The translations under genes and the position numbers were made by a program. Under the pieces are notes generated by a model, which ran no database searches, had not been told where the DNA came from, and saw nothing but the letters and a program-made list of their open reading frames with translations. DNA of 64,000 nucleotides from Gamsiella multidivaricata (Eukaryota > Mortierellomycota > Mortierellomycetes > Mortierellales > Mortierellaceae), in contig NW_026251731.1 of assembly GCF_025024155.1 (NCBI RefSeq), positions 62,001 to 126,000 on the forward strand. Direction: 5' to 3'. This document shows positions 1 through 12,500 of the stretch, one piece after another. Position 1 is the stretch's first letter; each line of letters starts with the position of its first letter.

Positions 1-3000
1 AACTTTTGCAGCAAAACGGACAGCAACACCGGCAACCAAACGACTACGCGGACAACATCTCCGATACCAACAAACGCAAAAACCCGCCACCAGTGGATGC
101 TTCTTCATCAATGTCCGCAGCTACTACGATTGAGGAAGTGGACCAGTTCCTGAGTGAGTCGTATACAATGGGCTCATCCTTGCTCGCGAGATCGATGGAC
201 GCGAGCAAGAAGACGAGATTGGAGCACGCCTCGACCGGATCAGCTGGACTTCGAAACTCTGCCAAGCCATTGGGACCACCTATTCTACCGGGCTTGTCCA
301 TGCGAACAAAGATGCCAGAGGCAACAAAGCACGACTATACTCTCCCACCAGAGACAGGATCATTTATCAAAGCAAGAAGCAGCTCAGGACAGACGTTCTA
401 TCTCGCAAAGAAAGTGAGAGTGAACGATACTAAGGTATGTCTTATACCGATGGACATGTGGAGTAACGTCGTAAACGCTGTTTACCATGTCCTGACCAAT
501 TCTACCATCACGATCGCGAAAAACATGACAGCATCCTTTTATTCAACAAGCGAAAGAGAGTACAAAGAGCATGAAGCCGCTCCTTTCGATGCCAATTCAC
601 AGGATGATGGATGAACTGGACGCTGAGATCAGGGTTCAGAAACAGGAGGCAATCAATCGGTTGGAATATGGAGACTATGATGATCTCGACCTTACGGGTG
701 ACGACAACAAGGATTCAAGCGAGCGACTCTGGGTCGACAAATACCGCCCGAAAAAATACACGGACCTTATGGGCGATGAGGTGAGAAGAGAATGCTTCAG
801 TTGCGCATGCGATCGATTCAACCAGACGAAGGTTCACTAACCCGTGTTTGTCCTTCCAACAGCGTGTGAATCGTGAGGTCTTGAGCTGGATCAAAGAGTG
901 GGATCAGTGCGTGTTTGGGCGCCGTTATAAAAAACATATCCCTGAGCACAAAAAGCAACATTTCAAAGAGGTACAGGCCTTGTTATGCTCATCGATACGG
1001 TTATCGTACGGACGACTAATTACTCTAGGTATTTTCTGCTTCTCGAAATTAGTTCCGTAAGCCAGATCCGCTTGGTCGACCCGATCGCAAGATTCTGCTG
1101 TTGACTGGCCCGCCTGGTCTTGGAAAAACGACCATGGCGCATGTCATTGCAAAACAGGCTGGCTATAATGTGATCGAGGTGAACGCCAGGTACGACAGGG
1201 GCCCCTCGACCTATATAACATCAAACTGCCACCTAAAATCGCTGTTTACACCTCACTAACAGTTCGACCGCATCGTCCAATTAGTGATGACCGTACGGGC
1301 GCCTCAGTGAAGGGCAAAATTGAGTCCGCACTAGAAATTCAGTCGATCCTCGGGAGCGACAAACCAAACCTGTTGATTATCGACGAGATTGACGGAGTAT
1401 CGTCGAGCGGTGGAGAACAGAGCTTTATCAAACTGTTGATCGACATCGCAACAGTTGAAGCCGGCTCTAGCGAGGAGAAATCGAAAGCAACAAACAAGAG
1501 GTCCAAAAAGTTTACTAAGAATCCGTTGATGCGGCCCATCATTTGTATTTGCAATGACCAGTACGTGGTGGTTACATCTCTCGGGCGATGGAAAGCGTGT
1601 ACACATGAATCAGAGAGTTTTCTAATTGTACTCGATTTATTTCCTCTTCAAAATAGATATGCGCCTGTATTACGCCCTTTGCGCGTTATTGCTCAAATAT
1701 ACCAATTCAAGAAGCCTTCCATTCGTAGTGTTGTTAATCGACTCCAGCAGATTTGCGAAATCGAACACGTCGCCAGTGACACCCGTGCATTCAGTGTCCT
1801 ATACGAAATGACGGAAGGAGATATGCGGTCCTGCTTGAATACGCTGCAGTTTGTCAAGAACCGGATTAGAGAGAGTACCATGTCGAGCTCGTCTGGTAGT
1901 CGGATAGGGGGTGGAGACGGAGATGGCTATGGTGGAAGATTGACGCTGGACACATTGAGCAAGGCCACAATTGGACGCAAGGATCAGAGCAAATCTTTGT
2001 TCTCAGTCTGGGAGGAGCTCTTCCAGGCACCCTATGCAAGAAAGGCAAGAGGTGCTCTCAAAGTCTTGGAAGAGGGTCGTGATGGTCTCGTCAAAGGTGA
2101 GTTTGAGATATCCTCGTCTGATGATATTAGTCCATACGCCCCTGGCTACCTTTTAATCTTTTATTATACTAACGGTATCTTATTCTTACCGTCCTGGTTC
2201 TAGATGACAATAATACCTATGTCAGTCGTATGGTTAATTTGATTCAAACAAATGGCGACTACGAGAAGTTGATGCAAGGTACGGTGAAAGATACGGATCG
2301 CTTTGTCTTTTCACGGCAATGATATATAGCGGACTAAACTGACAACTCGACATCGGCTTCTTTTGAAAACAGGTTGCTTTGAAAACTTCCCTACGATGGT
2401 ATTTCATGATGTTGCGATGAGTAAGGTTGTCGAGTGCGGTGAATGGCTGGCGTTCTATGACCAACTCAATTCGAGGATTACGTCCAATTTCGAGTACGAA
2501 GTTGGCGGATACCTCCCTTATGCGCTCGTCAATTTCCATCGGCTCTTTGCTGGCAGCGTGAGGCAAAAGATCGAATACCCGCGCAAGGACTATGAGGTGC
2601 GCACCCAACGTTTCTATGCTTCAGCAATGATTACTTGTGTGCGGCGGAAATTTGGAAGAGAAATTAACCTTATTTACTTCCATATTTCATATGGATTTTC
2701 GAACTCTAGTCATTTGTGGCGCACAAGGCGAACGAGAGTATTCTGCAGGGAATGGCCCTCAACTTGCCAGCCAAGGCACAAAGACACTTCCGCAAGAGCA
2801 ACTTTGCGGCAGAGCTGCTCTCACCCTTCCTGCGCATCCTTTCGCCATTCTTGCGGCCTGTGAACAAGCAATTGATCAAGCCGGAGGAGCGCGCTGTGTT
2901 GATGCGACTGGTGGATATCATGATCCACTTCCAGTTGACGTTTGTACAGGAAAAGACTGAGGATGGCCAGTTTCTTTACCGCCTGGAACCGTAAGTTCCT

Positions 3001-3646
3001 TTGGAAATGTTGCGGGATGTGTCGTGGTTTCGATGGATGAATGACATTTCACTGATCATACGATGTTTGCTGTGTTGACGTTGACGTGTGCAATGTATAG
3101 ATCAATTGAGAAGTTGGGGGATTTCTCAGGCATTGGACTCAAGAACGTGCTGACAAGCCGATATGCGGTTCGTCAATTAATTGCACAAGAGGTAAATTTC
3201 TACACAGCAACTGGGAAAATCACATTGAACCTGACATTTATACTGTTGAATATTCTAACTTGAGAGGTATGTCATTGTTATACCAGATTGAGATGGAGTT
3301 GGTACGACGAACAGAGGAAGCAAAGGAAGCCAAGAGGGGCGCGTTCTTTGGCAAGAGTGGCAAGGATTTATCTTTGGAGAGTAGTGCTAGTTTTGAAGCC
3401 AGTGCCTCTGGACCGATCAAGAATAGGGATCAAGATGATTTTGAGAAGGAGGCGGTCGATTTCTTTGGACGGGCAATAGCTCAACCGAAGAATGATGGAT
3501 CTGGATCGCTAGATGGGTCGTTGACGGTAGGATTGGGATATGGAGGAGCAGGCGGGTCGAAGAAGAAGACGAGGATCTGGTACAAGTTCAACGAGGGGTT
3601 CTCGAATGCTGTCAAGGCGAAGGTCTTTATTAGCGAGCTGCTGTGA
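1..3646 (+). CDS. CTF18: CTF18, RFC-like clamp-loader subunit (5' end outside window)
   Basis: Large subunit of the alternative RFC complex (Ctf18-Dcc1-Ctf8) that loads PCNA and supports sister-chromatid cohesion and replication checkpoint signalling in the nucleus. The frame is open to the left edge without an ATG, so the true start lies upstream. Exons that join in phase are about 1-434, 532-780, 863-970, 1062-1189, 1285-1560, 1657-2096, 2204-2278, 2373-2596, 2710-2990, 3101-3191 and 3287-3646. Visible motifs are the RFC box LWVDKYRPKKYTDLMGDE, Walker A TGPPGLGKTT, Walker B LLIIDEIDG, the sensor region IICICND and the lid motif DMRSCLNTLQF. The segment RFVAQ-like nuclease motifs are absent. 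The C-terminus ends in the basic KKKTRIWYKFNEGFSNAVK segment, which resembles the CTF18 tail that binds Ctf8/Dcc1. Membership of the CTF18 branch is clear from the RFC box plus the long C-terminus. Confidence 0.93.
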
Positions 3647-4358
3647 AACCCGTACCTGGAAATAAAGCAGAGGATATCCCTGTGCGAGAGCTGGCCAATC
3701 AGTGCGAGACCTTGCCCTCGTTTGGCATAGTGCCAAATGATGTCGACACCAACAGCGATAATGATTACGAGCATTTGCTAGAAATGGACATGGCAACCAC
3801 CAAGTGTCGCAAGTTCCTGTCGATATGTTTCACGTCTTTTTGTCCATACAGGGAAACAAAGGCATGTTGTTTCGTATTTAGCGAGGAGTAGAGATGACGC
3901 GGGGGGGAGGGGTGTTCTTTTACGCGTGTTTCCCCGATTTGTTCTTGGCAACAAACTCGAAACACAAAAGAAGCAGTTTACATAATGCAGTCGACTTTAC
4001 TTTCCGTCGACTTTTTCTTCTTCTTCACGTTCACATTCACATTCATTACTTTTACATTCCTGCATTTGCATCCCGTTTCATTGCATCTGTTCTGTTCTCA
4101 TTCCTCTTTATTCTTCTTTTTCTCTTTCTTGCTGTGACATTTTATCACTGTCTGTGCACACTCGTCCGTCCTTCCCCCTCTTATCTATTTCGTCACTTTT
4201 CACCTTATTCCTCCGCTCTTTTCTCTTCCCGCTCACATCATCTGCTCTCTTGTAGACGTTCATATCGCCTTCTCCCTCTTGTAAACATTCATACTGCTTT
4301 CCCTCTCTTGTTTTCTGATCCTTTATTCACAGCACCTCCACACAATACCATACATCGA
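3647..4358. other. Intergenic, pyrimidine-rich promoter region
   Basis: No gene is seen. From about 4000 to 4340 the plus strand is strongly T/C-rich, as in many fungal upstream regions, and it leads into the ATG at 4359. A long plus-strand open frame here (3894-4502) is only this pyrimidine tract read as Phe, Leu and Ser. Confidence 0.6.
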
Positions 4359-6665
4359 ATGGACTGGCTTGTACTTGCAGGAGCTGCAGCAGAGGTAAGG
4401 AAGCATATCCCGATATGGTCTTATTTGAGCAGCCGACTCTGTTTTCCTCTTCTTTTTGAGAAACCCTTGCACCGCTGCACCGTTGAACAGCATCTTCCTT
4501 GACGCAAAACTTGGCTGTGTTCCCTGCTGAACACAGGATGTATATTGTGCGGTTGAATTGAATCCGTTGGAATTGAATCCGTTGGGAGCGCAGATCGCAC
4601 GTCCTTTGCATCATTTAGCCCGATTATGGTGATGACTGTGGTTGATTCAATTTGGAATAGAATAAGGCACATCCTCTCCTTTTTAGTTTCTGTTGCTGCT
4701 AATTCTGTAATTTTGTACTTGAACGGATTTAATTGGCACTGACTTGATTCAATACCACCCGCATTTTCCACTAGGCTGTCAGTCAGGTCTTGGTCGTAGT
4801 CGCCTGTGGCATCATCCTCTCAAGGACAGGCTACCTCACTCAATCAGCCCAGAAAGTAAGCACCCGTGGCCTCCTTGTTATGTCGTCTGTATCTTAAAAA
4901 AGGCCCATTATACCACCATGTACTTAGCCACCTTCATTGAATAATCCGATAGTCGATATCAAGAGTGAATCTGTATTTTATGACGCCATGTCTGCTCTTC
5001 ACAAAGATTGCATCTACCATCAATTGGGAGCAATTCAAGGCCTTCTGGCCTATCCCCGTCTTCTTTGTCTTTTTCTCATTCATCTCCTGGGCCGTCGCCA
5101 GAATCGGATCAAGGGCTTTGCGGTTCTCGTCCGACGAAGAAAAGTTTGTCACTGCCTCCGTCCTCTTTTCCAACACAAACTCGTTGCCGATGGCATTGAT
5201 TCAGTCCCTGGCCTTGAGTGCTGCAGGAAGCCGTTTGCTACGCGATGAGAACGACACAAAGGAGCAGGTCGCTGCCCGCGGCATCTCTTACATCTTATTC
5301 TACGCCATCTTTGGAAACCTCGTACGATGGTCCTACGGGTTCTCGTTGCTGGTTCCTAAGGATAAAGAGGAGCGGACGGAGGCATTAGAGAATCAGGATG
5401 TGTCTGCGTCGACGGACCAGTTCCCTCAACGAAGTGAAGGCGTTTTAATCAATGTGGACGACCCTTCAGCTTCGGGACCAGGCCATACTGCCGCTATCAG
5501 CAGCGCATCGTCAATACACACCTTGCATGAAGGACAGGATCTTTACAGAGATGATGATACGGATGAGGACGACGTCGACAGCACTCCAAGCAACCAGCGT
5601 AGCCATGACCACTCGTCATTCTTCCGATCTTCAAACAACCATAAGAATCAGCAGCAGTCCACGCATCTGCAGCCCCTGTCGCCCCCGATATCTGGACCCA
5701 GCAGAACATTTCCAGGACTAAGTAGGCATCAGAAGCGATACCGACATCGAAAGTCCACAAAGTCGATGATTAGACAAAAGGCATCCTCAGCAGTAAGCAG
5801 GATCCGCCAGGTTTTGACGCCGCCGTTACTGACGGCCATTATTGCCCTCGTTGTCGGACTGGTTCCAGCACTGCATCGTCTGTTCATGGGTCCTGAATCC
5901 AAACTGTATTCGTTCATTATCCATCCGATCGAGAACTGTGGAGCGGCGGCGATCCCAATGATCTTACTCTGTTTGGGAGCACAGGTTGTCGAATTCGCAA
6001 CATCGTCATCGTCATCATCGTCTTCGATAACGGGACAGTCTTCATCCAACACAGGACCCGTCAAACCTGGTCAGCTTCAGAGGCGACGCAGCGCCAACAC
6101 GCCATCTGTGTTCCCACATGCCCGTCAAGTCAGCGACTCGAGTTCCTCAGGGGAAGACAGCCAGGGCGAAGAATGGCACCGGGTCCAGAATCCGCCTCGA
6201 CGGGAGAGTTATGGATACAATGGGATCGGATCCTCGGATGTGCATGCGTCTTCGTCGACGACGCTGTACAACTTTACGGACAGTGATAATGATGAGATGT
6301 TGGGGTCGCATTCTGCCTACAATGGATCTTCGGAGTTGAGCCTGCAGGGCCATCGATTCAAATGGTTGTCCCCGGTTGCGTTCGTGCTGATGTCGCGGTT
6401 GGTGGTCGTGCCGTTGATCTGCCTGCCTGCAATCTTGTTCCAGCCTGGGTCGCTCTCGCCGATATTGACGACGGATCCGACGTTTGCATTGACGCTGGTG
6501 TTGATAGTTGCGTCTCCAACGGCGATCAATTTGATCCAGTTAGCGCAGGTGAAGGGGTTCTTTGAGAACGATATGGCGGCGGTGTTGTTTTGGAGCTACT
6601 GCGTGTTTGGGGTGCCCTGTGTCCTCGGATGGTCGCTCGTAGGTCTATGGGCTGCAGGGCGGTAG
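4359..6665 (+). CDS. ECM3/PIN-type membrane transport protein (auxin efflux carrier family)
   Basis: Three exons, 4359-4394, 4775-4855 and 4953-6665, join in phase 0 to give about 609 residues. The N-terminal half has hydrophobic helices and the family-like segment NLYFMTPCLLFTKIA. A long Ser/Asp/His-rich, presumably cytosolic loop (about residues 190-310) follows. The C-terminal half has further membrane helices, including GAAAIPMILLCLGAQVV and ALTLVLIVASPTAINLIQL. This layout of two membrane bundles split by a large hydrophilic loop is typical of fungal ECM3/YLR152C-like members of the Mem_trans family. The substrate is unknown, and in yeast relatives an ER or plasma-membrane location is likely. 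A second acidic, Ser-rich insert lies between C-terminal helices near residues 350-460. The start is the first ATG after the pyrimidine-rich leader. Confidence 0.88.
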
Positions 6666-7068
6666 ATGAATCGATAGAGATAGAGATAGAGATACATACA
6701 AATAAACACGCTCAGCCCAGGGACAAGAAAATAAAATAAAATGATCGATCGAGCTCTCAATTGAAAGGTGTTATTCACATGAAGGATAATGCAGCGGAGA
6801 GGAGGGGAGGCACATTCCTCGGATCGATGCTCACTGGCCACCTGTCGATTTCGATCGTAACGCATTCATGCGAAGCACGTCGTCATCCTCGGCACAGGCC
6901 CGAGGTGGACACGGATGTGAAATAGTGTATGAACACGCGCTATTACATTAAAAAAAGAGGGTGGTATGGATCTCTTCGCCATTCCTCTGCCTTCTCATCA
7001 ACCTTCTCATCCATCCCTCTCATTCATCCAAGAACGAATCTCTCGCAAGCACACCACCTCAGCTTAAT
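6666..7068. other. Intergenic region
   Basis: No gene is seen. It holds a short GATAGA-type simple repeat just after the stop (about 6672-6692), an AATAAA-like A-rich stretch near 6727-6742 and a C/T-rich leader before the ATG at 7069. Confidence 0.5.
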
Positions 7069-8687
7069 ATGACAACCGCCCCTCTCCCTCCTCGTGCCCA
7101 GTGGCACGACAGGCTCTTGTTAAAGATCGCAGCCCTATCCCAGACATGGCCCCTGGCACTCACCGCCACCATTGTCGGTACGGTGTGATAAAAGAGAACG
7201 ACTGACTACTTAATCCATCCGCCATCCTCCACTGCTTCGACTCTAACCATTCCTCACTCCGCCTAATAGGTGTCATGGAGTGCGTGTTGAACGTCTGGCA
7301 GCTTATTATGCAGCATGACCTGAAAGCTCAGATTAAGAAGAGTCGTCAGCTTTGGATTGACCAGTCAAAGGCATCGGCCGCCTCGGGTCAACGCATTGCT
7401 ATTGTTACTGGTATATTCATCCAACATGCTTCCTTGACGTACATGATGACCATGAAAGTCATGAAGGATTGGGCGTATACTAAGCTTCTTTTTATTTTAT
7501 TTTATTTTTGTTGTTTTTGTTCTGTGCCATGCTCTGTAGGCGGCAACACCGGTCTGGGATTTGAGACAGCAAAGGCCCTGGTCGAGGCTGGATTCACCGT
7601 GTATATCGGTAATGAGCAATGGTCTTTGACTTGACATCACGTCTTGATTACCATCTTTATTTGTTGTGAGGGTGTTGTGCTGACCGCTTAGGAAAAAAAA
7701 AATCCCTTGTTTATTTTGTCCCACAGCCTGCAGGTCTGTCAGCAAGGGACAGGAGGCGTTGGAGAAGATTGAGGCCGCGACTGAGCTCAAGGGAAAGATG
7801 GCAGTGATGCCGTTGGATCTGTCTTCTCAGGAAAGCGTCAAGACTTTTGTACGAGAGTTCAAATCCCTGGGATATCAGCACCTGGATGTCTTGGTCAACA
7901 GTACGTTTTGCTTATGGAATATGTGTTGACTATTCACTAAAAAACACCGAGGAGTTTATTTCGACTAATTTTTATGAATTTTATGTATGGCACAGATGCT
8001 GGCATGATGGATATTCCCTTTGGCCTGACTAAGGAGGGTTACGAGATGCAGTTTGGAGTGGTAAGCACTTTATTTCTCTCTGTCCATTGCAGCAGCGGTT
8101 TTTATCTCAGAAAGTCTAGGGACGCGATGCTGATATTTTCTGTTCTAACCTTGAATGAATAGAATCACCTTGGACACTATATTTTGACACTGGAACTGCT
8201 CCCTCTGCTCAACAGGGCCCCTCAGGGCCGCATCGTCGTCCTCTCCTCGGGTGCCATGTATTCATCCACGGACATCCGCTATGACCTCCTCCAGTCCTCG
8301 AAGGGCTACTCCCGTCTTGGCCACTACTCCTACTCAAAACTCGCGAACCTCTTGTTCGTCAAGGCTCTGAACCGTCGTCTGCAGCGTGTTCAATCAAGGA
8401 TCACGGTGAATGCGTGCCACCCAGGTGCCTGCAGCACCGAATTGTTCAGACATAACCCGATGATGAACGTGTTGATGGTCCCTGCCCAGATTGTCTGTCG
8501 GACGCCGCTGTGGGGTGCGATGAGTTCGATTTATTTGGCGCTGGCGCCAGGTCTGGAGAATGTTTCGGGAGAGTACTTTTTTGATCAGATTCCGAGGACG
8601 CCGAATCCGATTGCAATGGATGAGAAGGCGCAGGAGTTGTTGTGGACAAAGAGTGTGGAGTTCACCGGGGTGGACTTTAAGTTGTAA
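7069..8687 (+). CDS. Short-chain dehydrogenase/reductase (retinol dehydrogenase/WWOX-like)
   Basis: NAD(P)(H)-dependent oxidoreductase of the SDR superfamily; the substrate cannot be told from sequence. Six exons (7069-7177, 7270-7410, 7540-7608, 7727-7900, 7996-8060, 8163-8687) join in phase to give 360 residues. The cofactor loop TGGNTGLG is assembled across an intron, followed by NNAG, again split by an intron, then NHLGHY, the catalytic YSYSK and the NACHPG segment after it. These are hallmarks of classical/extended SDRs close to retinol dehydrogenase 11-14. The N-terminal 60 residues hold a hydrophobic stretch (TWPLALTATIVGVMECVLNV) that probably anchors the protein in a membrane. ATG 7069 is used because no upstream in-frame ATG exists in the open stretch before it. 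Confidence 0.9.
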
Positions 8688-9563
8688 TGGAGGTTGCACG
8701 GACGAGATGGTGGTACCTGGACTGGGCTGGACTGGACTGGGCTTGGGCTTGGGCTGGAGGAAGCAGCAGAAGGTTTTTCGGCCAAGTTTACCCGTCAATT
8801 TTTGTTTAATAAACACAAAACAGAACCCAATTAGACATTACAAAATCATTCAGAGGGGCGAGTTCGTAAAGGGTGGGAGGCGGCGGCGTGTTGGCGCGAA
8901 TAGGTTCAAGAAAATGACCATTAGACAACTAGCGGTTTACCTGTTGCATGTGTCGACTTTCAGTATATAGAATGTGTGGTTACTCTTCGGTATCCGAGGA
9001 GATGAAAAAGTCGAATGCCCGCACCCCTGGTTCATGCTTGGACCGTGCGGTCCATGTCATGCAAACGCGCCTGGACGTATTGCGAGTACCGTTGGGGAAA
9101 AAAAAAAGGCTGTTTAGCTTTGTCCAGAGGGGTTTATCATCGTCTCCTTCGATGCCACCAAACTGCGAAGAATCAATCAGAGGAGGAGACGGAAGCTGCT
9201 TTGTTTTTGTGTTCACGTTTCGTGAGAATCGCCTTAAAAAAACGTACGAGCGCATATAAAAGGATTGTTTTCTTTTTTTCGTCTGCTCTCTCCTCTTCTT
9301 TTTCCCACATACCCTTTCCTTGTCTTTTTTTTTTTGCTGTTGCGCCATTCCTTTACATATATCCACGGATGGTCTTTCTCTTTTAGACCCCACTGGCACT
9401 GTCTATCAACTTCCTCCCCCCAATCCCTCACGACAATCGAGCGGCCGCACATTTTAGCGTTCTACTTTCAGCGCACGCCCCCGAGTCACGACAGAAGTGG
9501 GGAAAAAAATAATCACACCCAACCATAGATACCATATAGAACAACACATCATCAAAAAAAAAA
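8688..9563. other. Intergenic region upstream of the ABCC gene
   Basis: No convincing gene. It contains a GGGCTTGGGCTTGGGCT-like short repeat near 8740-8757, several A and T runs, a TATA-like box at 9255 and a T/C-rich stretch 9265-9380. The overlapping open frames on both strands are low-complexity artefacts. Confidence 0.5.
9255..9262 (+). promoter_or_regulatory. TATA-like box
   Basis: TATAAAAG about 300 bp upstream of the ABCC start codon, followed by a pyrimidine-rich leader. Position and sequence are consistent with a core promoter, but nothing in the sequence proves use. Confidence 0.4.
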
Positions 9564-12500
9564 ATGGACAGCAAAGACCCAACGAAAGAATGGATCAGCT
9601 TTCTGGTCAACACAATGGGCGGACACTTTTCGATCCTAGGGATACCTGCGATGGCGGCGACGGTGATCTTTATCGGTCGGATCCGGTGGTTGAAGCAGCA
9701 CAAGCGACCGCACGGATACGGTCGGACAGGGCTGATCTACTGGCCTAGTCAGTTCCTGATCCTCGGAGGGTGCTTCGCCCTATTGGGGCTGGCATTCTCG
9801 TTGGCGACGGGGCCATACCTGGCGACGGCGGATGGGCTCCTGATGAGTGCATTTTGCATGTGGATTGCATGGGTGGGTAAAAACTGTGCTTTCTCTTGCT
9901 TCGATGTTTATGAGGACAATGATAACGGTTGTGACAATGAAGAAAATGATAGACGTGATGGTGATCTTGAGAAAAGCATGGTACTGCGAGGTGAGAGAAG
10001 AAAAGGAGATTTACATTGAGGTCACAAGGAGATGGCTCTCGCGAGGTGCTTACATGAGTAGCTGGTTGGCTGGTGCGCTGCCACTGATCGGTGTGTTTGG
10101 CAGGCTCCTGGCATACGAAGATGTCCAGCTGTACCTCTGTATCCGAGCACAATTCGGAGTTCAGGGATAGGAACAAAGGGAGATCGAGAAAGAGGAGGAG
10201 GGGGGCTCAGGGGTAAATGCGAGGGAAACGATTGTCGGAGAAAAGATAGAAAAAGCGAGATGTAGAAACTAATAGAGAGATAACATCTTCGAATCCTGGA
10301 TAGACAACGGCGATGGCTCTGAACACTAACGAGCATCGGTACGAGATCCGCTCCTCGGACTATCTCTTTCTTTACTATCTCATCACTCTGCTCGGGTGCG
10401 CACTCTCGCTCTTCATCCTGAATGATGGATTTTCGTTGCCCCCTTTCGTCCCTTTCAAGGGCCCTGCTCAAGCTGACCACCCAGTTCACAAGATGGATCC
10501 GCCGCCTGTATCTGATTACAAAATGGATCCTCTTCGGTATCTGCTCCTTTTCACCGGAGTCATCGCACTCGCTTTCTTCTTCGAGGCACTTCCCAGATCC
10601 TACACTCGGGTTCAGAGAGAGAGTAGGCAGAAGGAGAGGCTCACACGGTATGATCAAGCCAACTTGTTCTCAAGGTTAATCTTCCATTACGTGCAACCGC
10701 TGATGTCAGCTGGCGCGCGTCGCACGCTGACTACGAAGGATATTGATGAGCCGCTGCCGGAGGTGCTGAAGAGTCATGTTAACTACGAGATCGTCTCCCG
10801 AACCTGGGAGAAAGGGCTTACCCGGTATAATCGCAAGCATCGCAAGAGCAAGGCTGGAAAGAGGACAGGTTCAGAATCTACCCGTGTTGGCGGGCCATCT
10901 TTATTCTTGACAGTTCTGGATGCGTACAAGGCGAGGATCTTCCCGACGATGCTGATCCGACTCCTGAGCTTTGCGCTCATGTATGTCCCGATCTTCTTAT
11001 TCAGCTACCTGCTAAAGTTCTTTGCAGATTATGGCGAAGCACTGAAGAACGGAACGCCACGGCCAGCTGTGGCGGAGGGATTGTTGATCGCGGTGGGCAT
11101 CTTTCTAGGGAATGTGTTTAGCGCATTGTTCCTCTCGATGTCGTCGAACGAGTGCGCGTATATGGGAATCGAGGTTCGTGCGGCGTTGACAACTATGATC
11201 TATCGGAAGGCCCTGAAGCTGTCACCGGCAGCGAGAAGCAAGTCGACTCTGGGTGAAATCAGTACGTACCCGTTCCCTTCATTTTCTTTAGATGGCCTTG
11301 CAGACCTTTCGCTGCGTTGCTCCGCATAACTAATTTAGTTTCGAAAATGAAAATATAGGTAACCATATGGCTGTCGACGCGGAGAGCTGGATGCAGGCCG
11401 TCCAGCTCCTACCGCTGTCGTTGACCATCCCATTGGAGCTAGGTCTCTCTAGCCTGCTACTGTATCGGCTGCTCGGATGGTCCTTCGTTGCTGGACTGGC
11501 GGTATTCGCGATCATCATGCCGATCCAAACACGGTTGGCAGCATTTTTACACTCCTTCCAGAGAAACAAGTTGAAGGCCATGGATAGCCGGTTGCGGCTC
11601 ATGACGGAGATTCTGTCCAACATCAAGATCATCAAGTTGAGCTCATGGTAAAGGTGCACCAGCGCCACTATCGAATACGAGCACATCCCTGTCGTTGTCG
11701 CCAAGAGGACAGCTTTATTGACTCGAGAGTTTTTTTTTATTCTCGCTCACGTTTTGTCCATGCGCAGGGAAGTGCCTTTCCGGACCAAAATCGACGTGCT
11801 GCGAAATAAGGAACTGGGAGCACAAAAGGCTCTGGCCACTGTCCACTCGTTCCTGGTCATTGTATTCTCATCCGTCAACCTGCTGATTCTCCTCGCCACG
11901 TTTACAGTCTACTCATACTGGGGCGGTCCTGAATATACACCCGCGAAAATGACGCCTGAGGTCATCTTTGTCGGCATCACGCTCTTTACTGTGATGGGCC
12001 GACCTCTAGGGCTTTTGCCTCTCATGATCTCACATCTGATCATGCTCAGGAACGCGAATGGACGTATCCAAAAGTTCTTGCTGCTGGAGGAGATTGATTC
12101 AACGGCAGTGCAGCGTCATGGTCGCCTCGTATCGCCTTCTTCACTGGACGTGGAGGGTTTAGCAAAGGGCGTGAATAGTACGACTCTGGCAGTGCAGATC
12201 GAGAATGGAACGTTCGCATGGGAGAAAGAACCAGACGTTGAGGGGGTTAAGACTGCAACGTTGACCCTGGCAGAAGGAGAACGCCGACCGCTGCTCTCAG
12301 GGTCGTCCTTGGCCTCACCGACGCCGATTCGCGCGACGTTGTTGAATGTCAACCTTCAGGTTTTGGATGGGCATTTGACTGCGATCGTCGGACGGATCGG
12401 GCAGGGCAAATCGTCGTTGTTGAGTGCTATTATCGGTGAAATGTACAAGCAAGAAGGAACCGTCAATGTGTATGGTGATCTGGCCTATGTACCGCAGCAG

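Noticed and set aside
3894..4502. A 202-residue plus-strand open frame rich in Phe, Leu and Ser
   Set aside because: It is the pyrimidine-rich promoter tract translated; it overlaps the real first exon at 4359 in another frame and has no domain.
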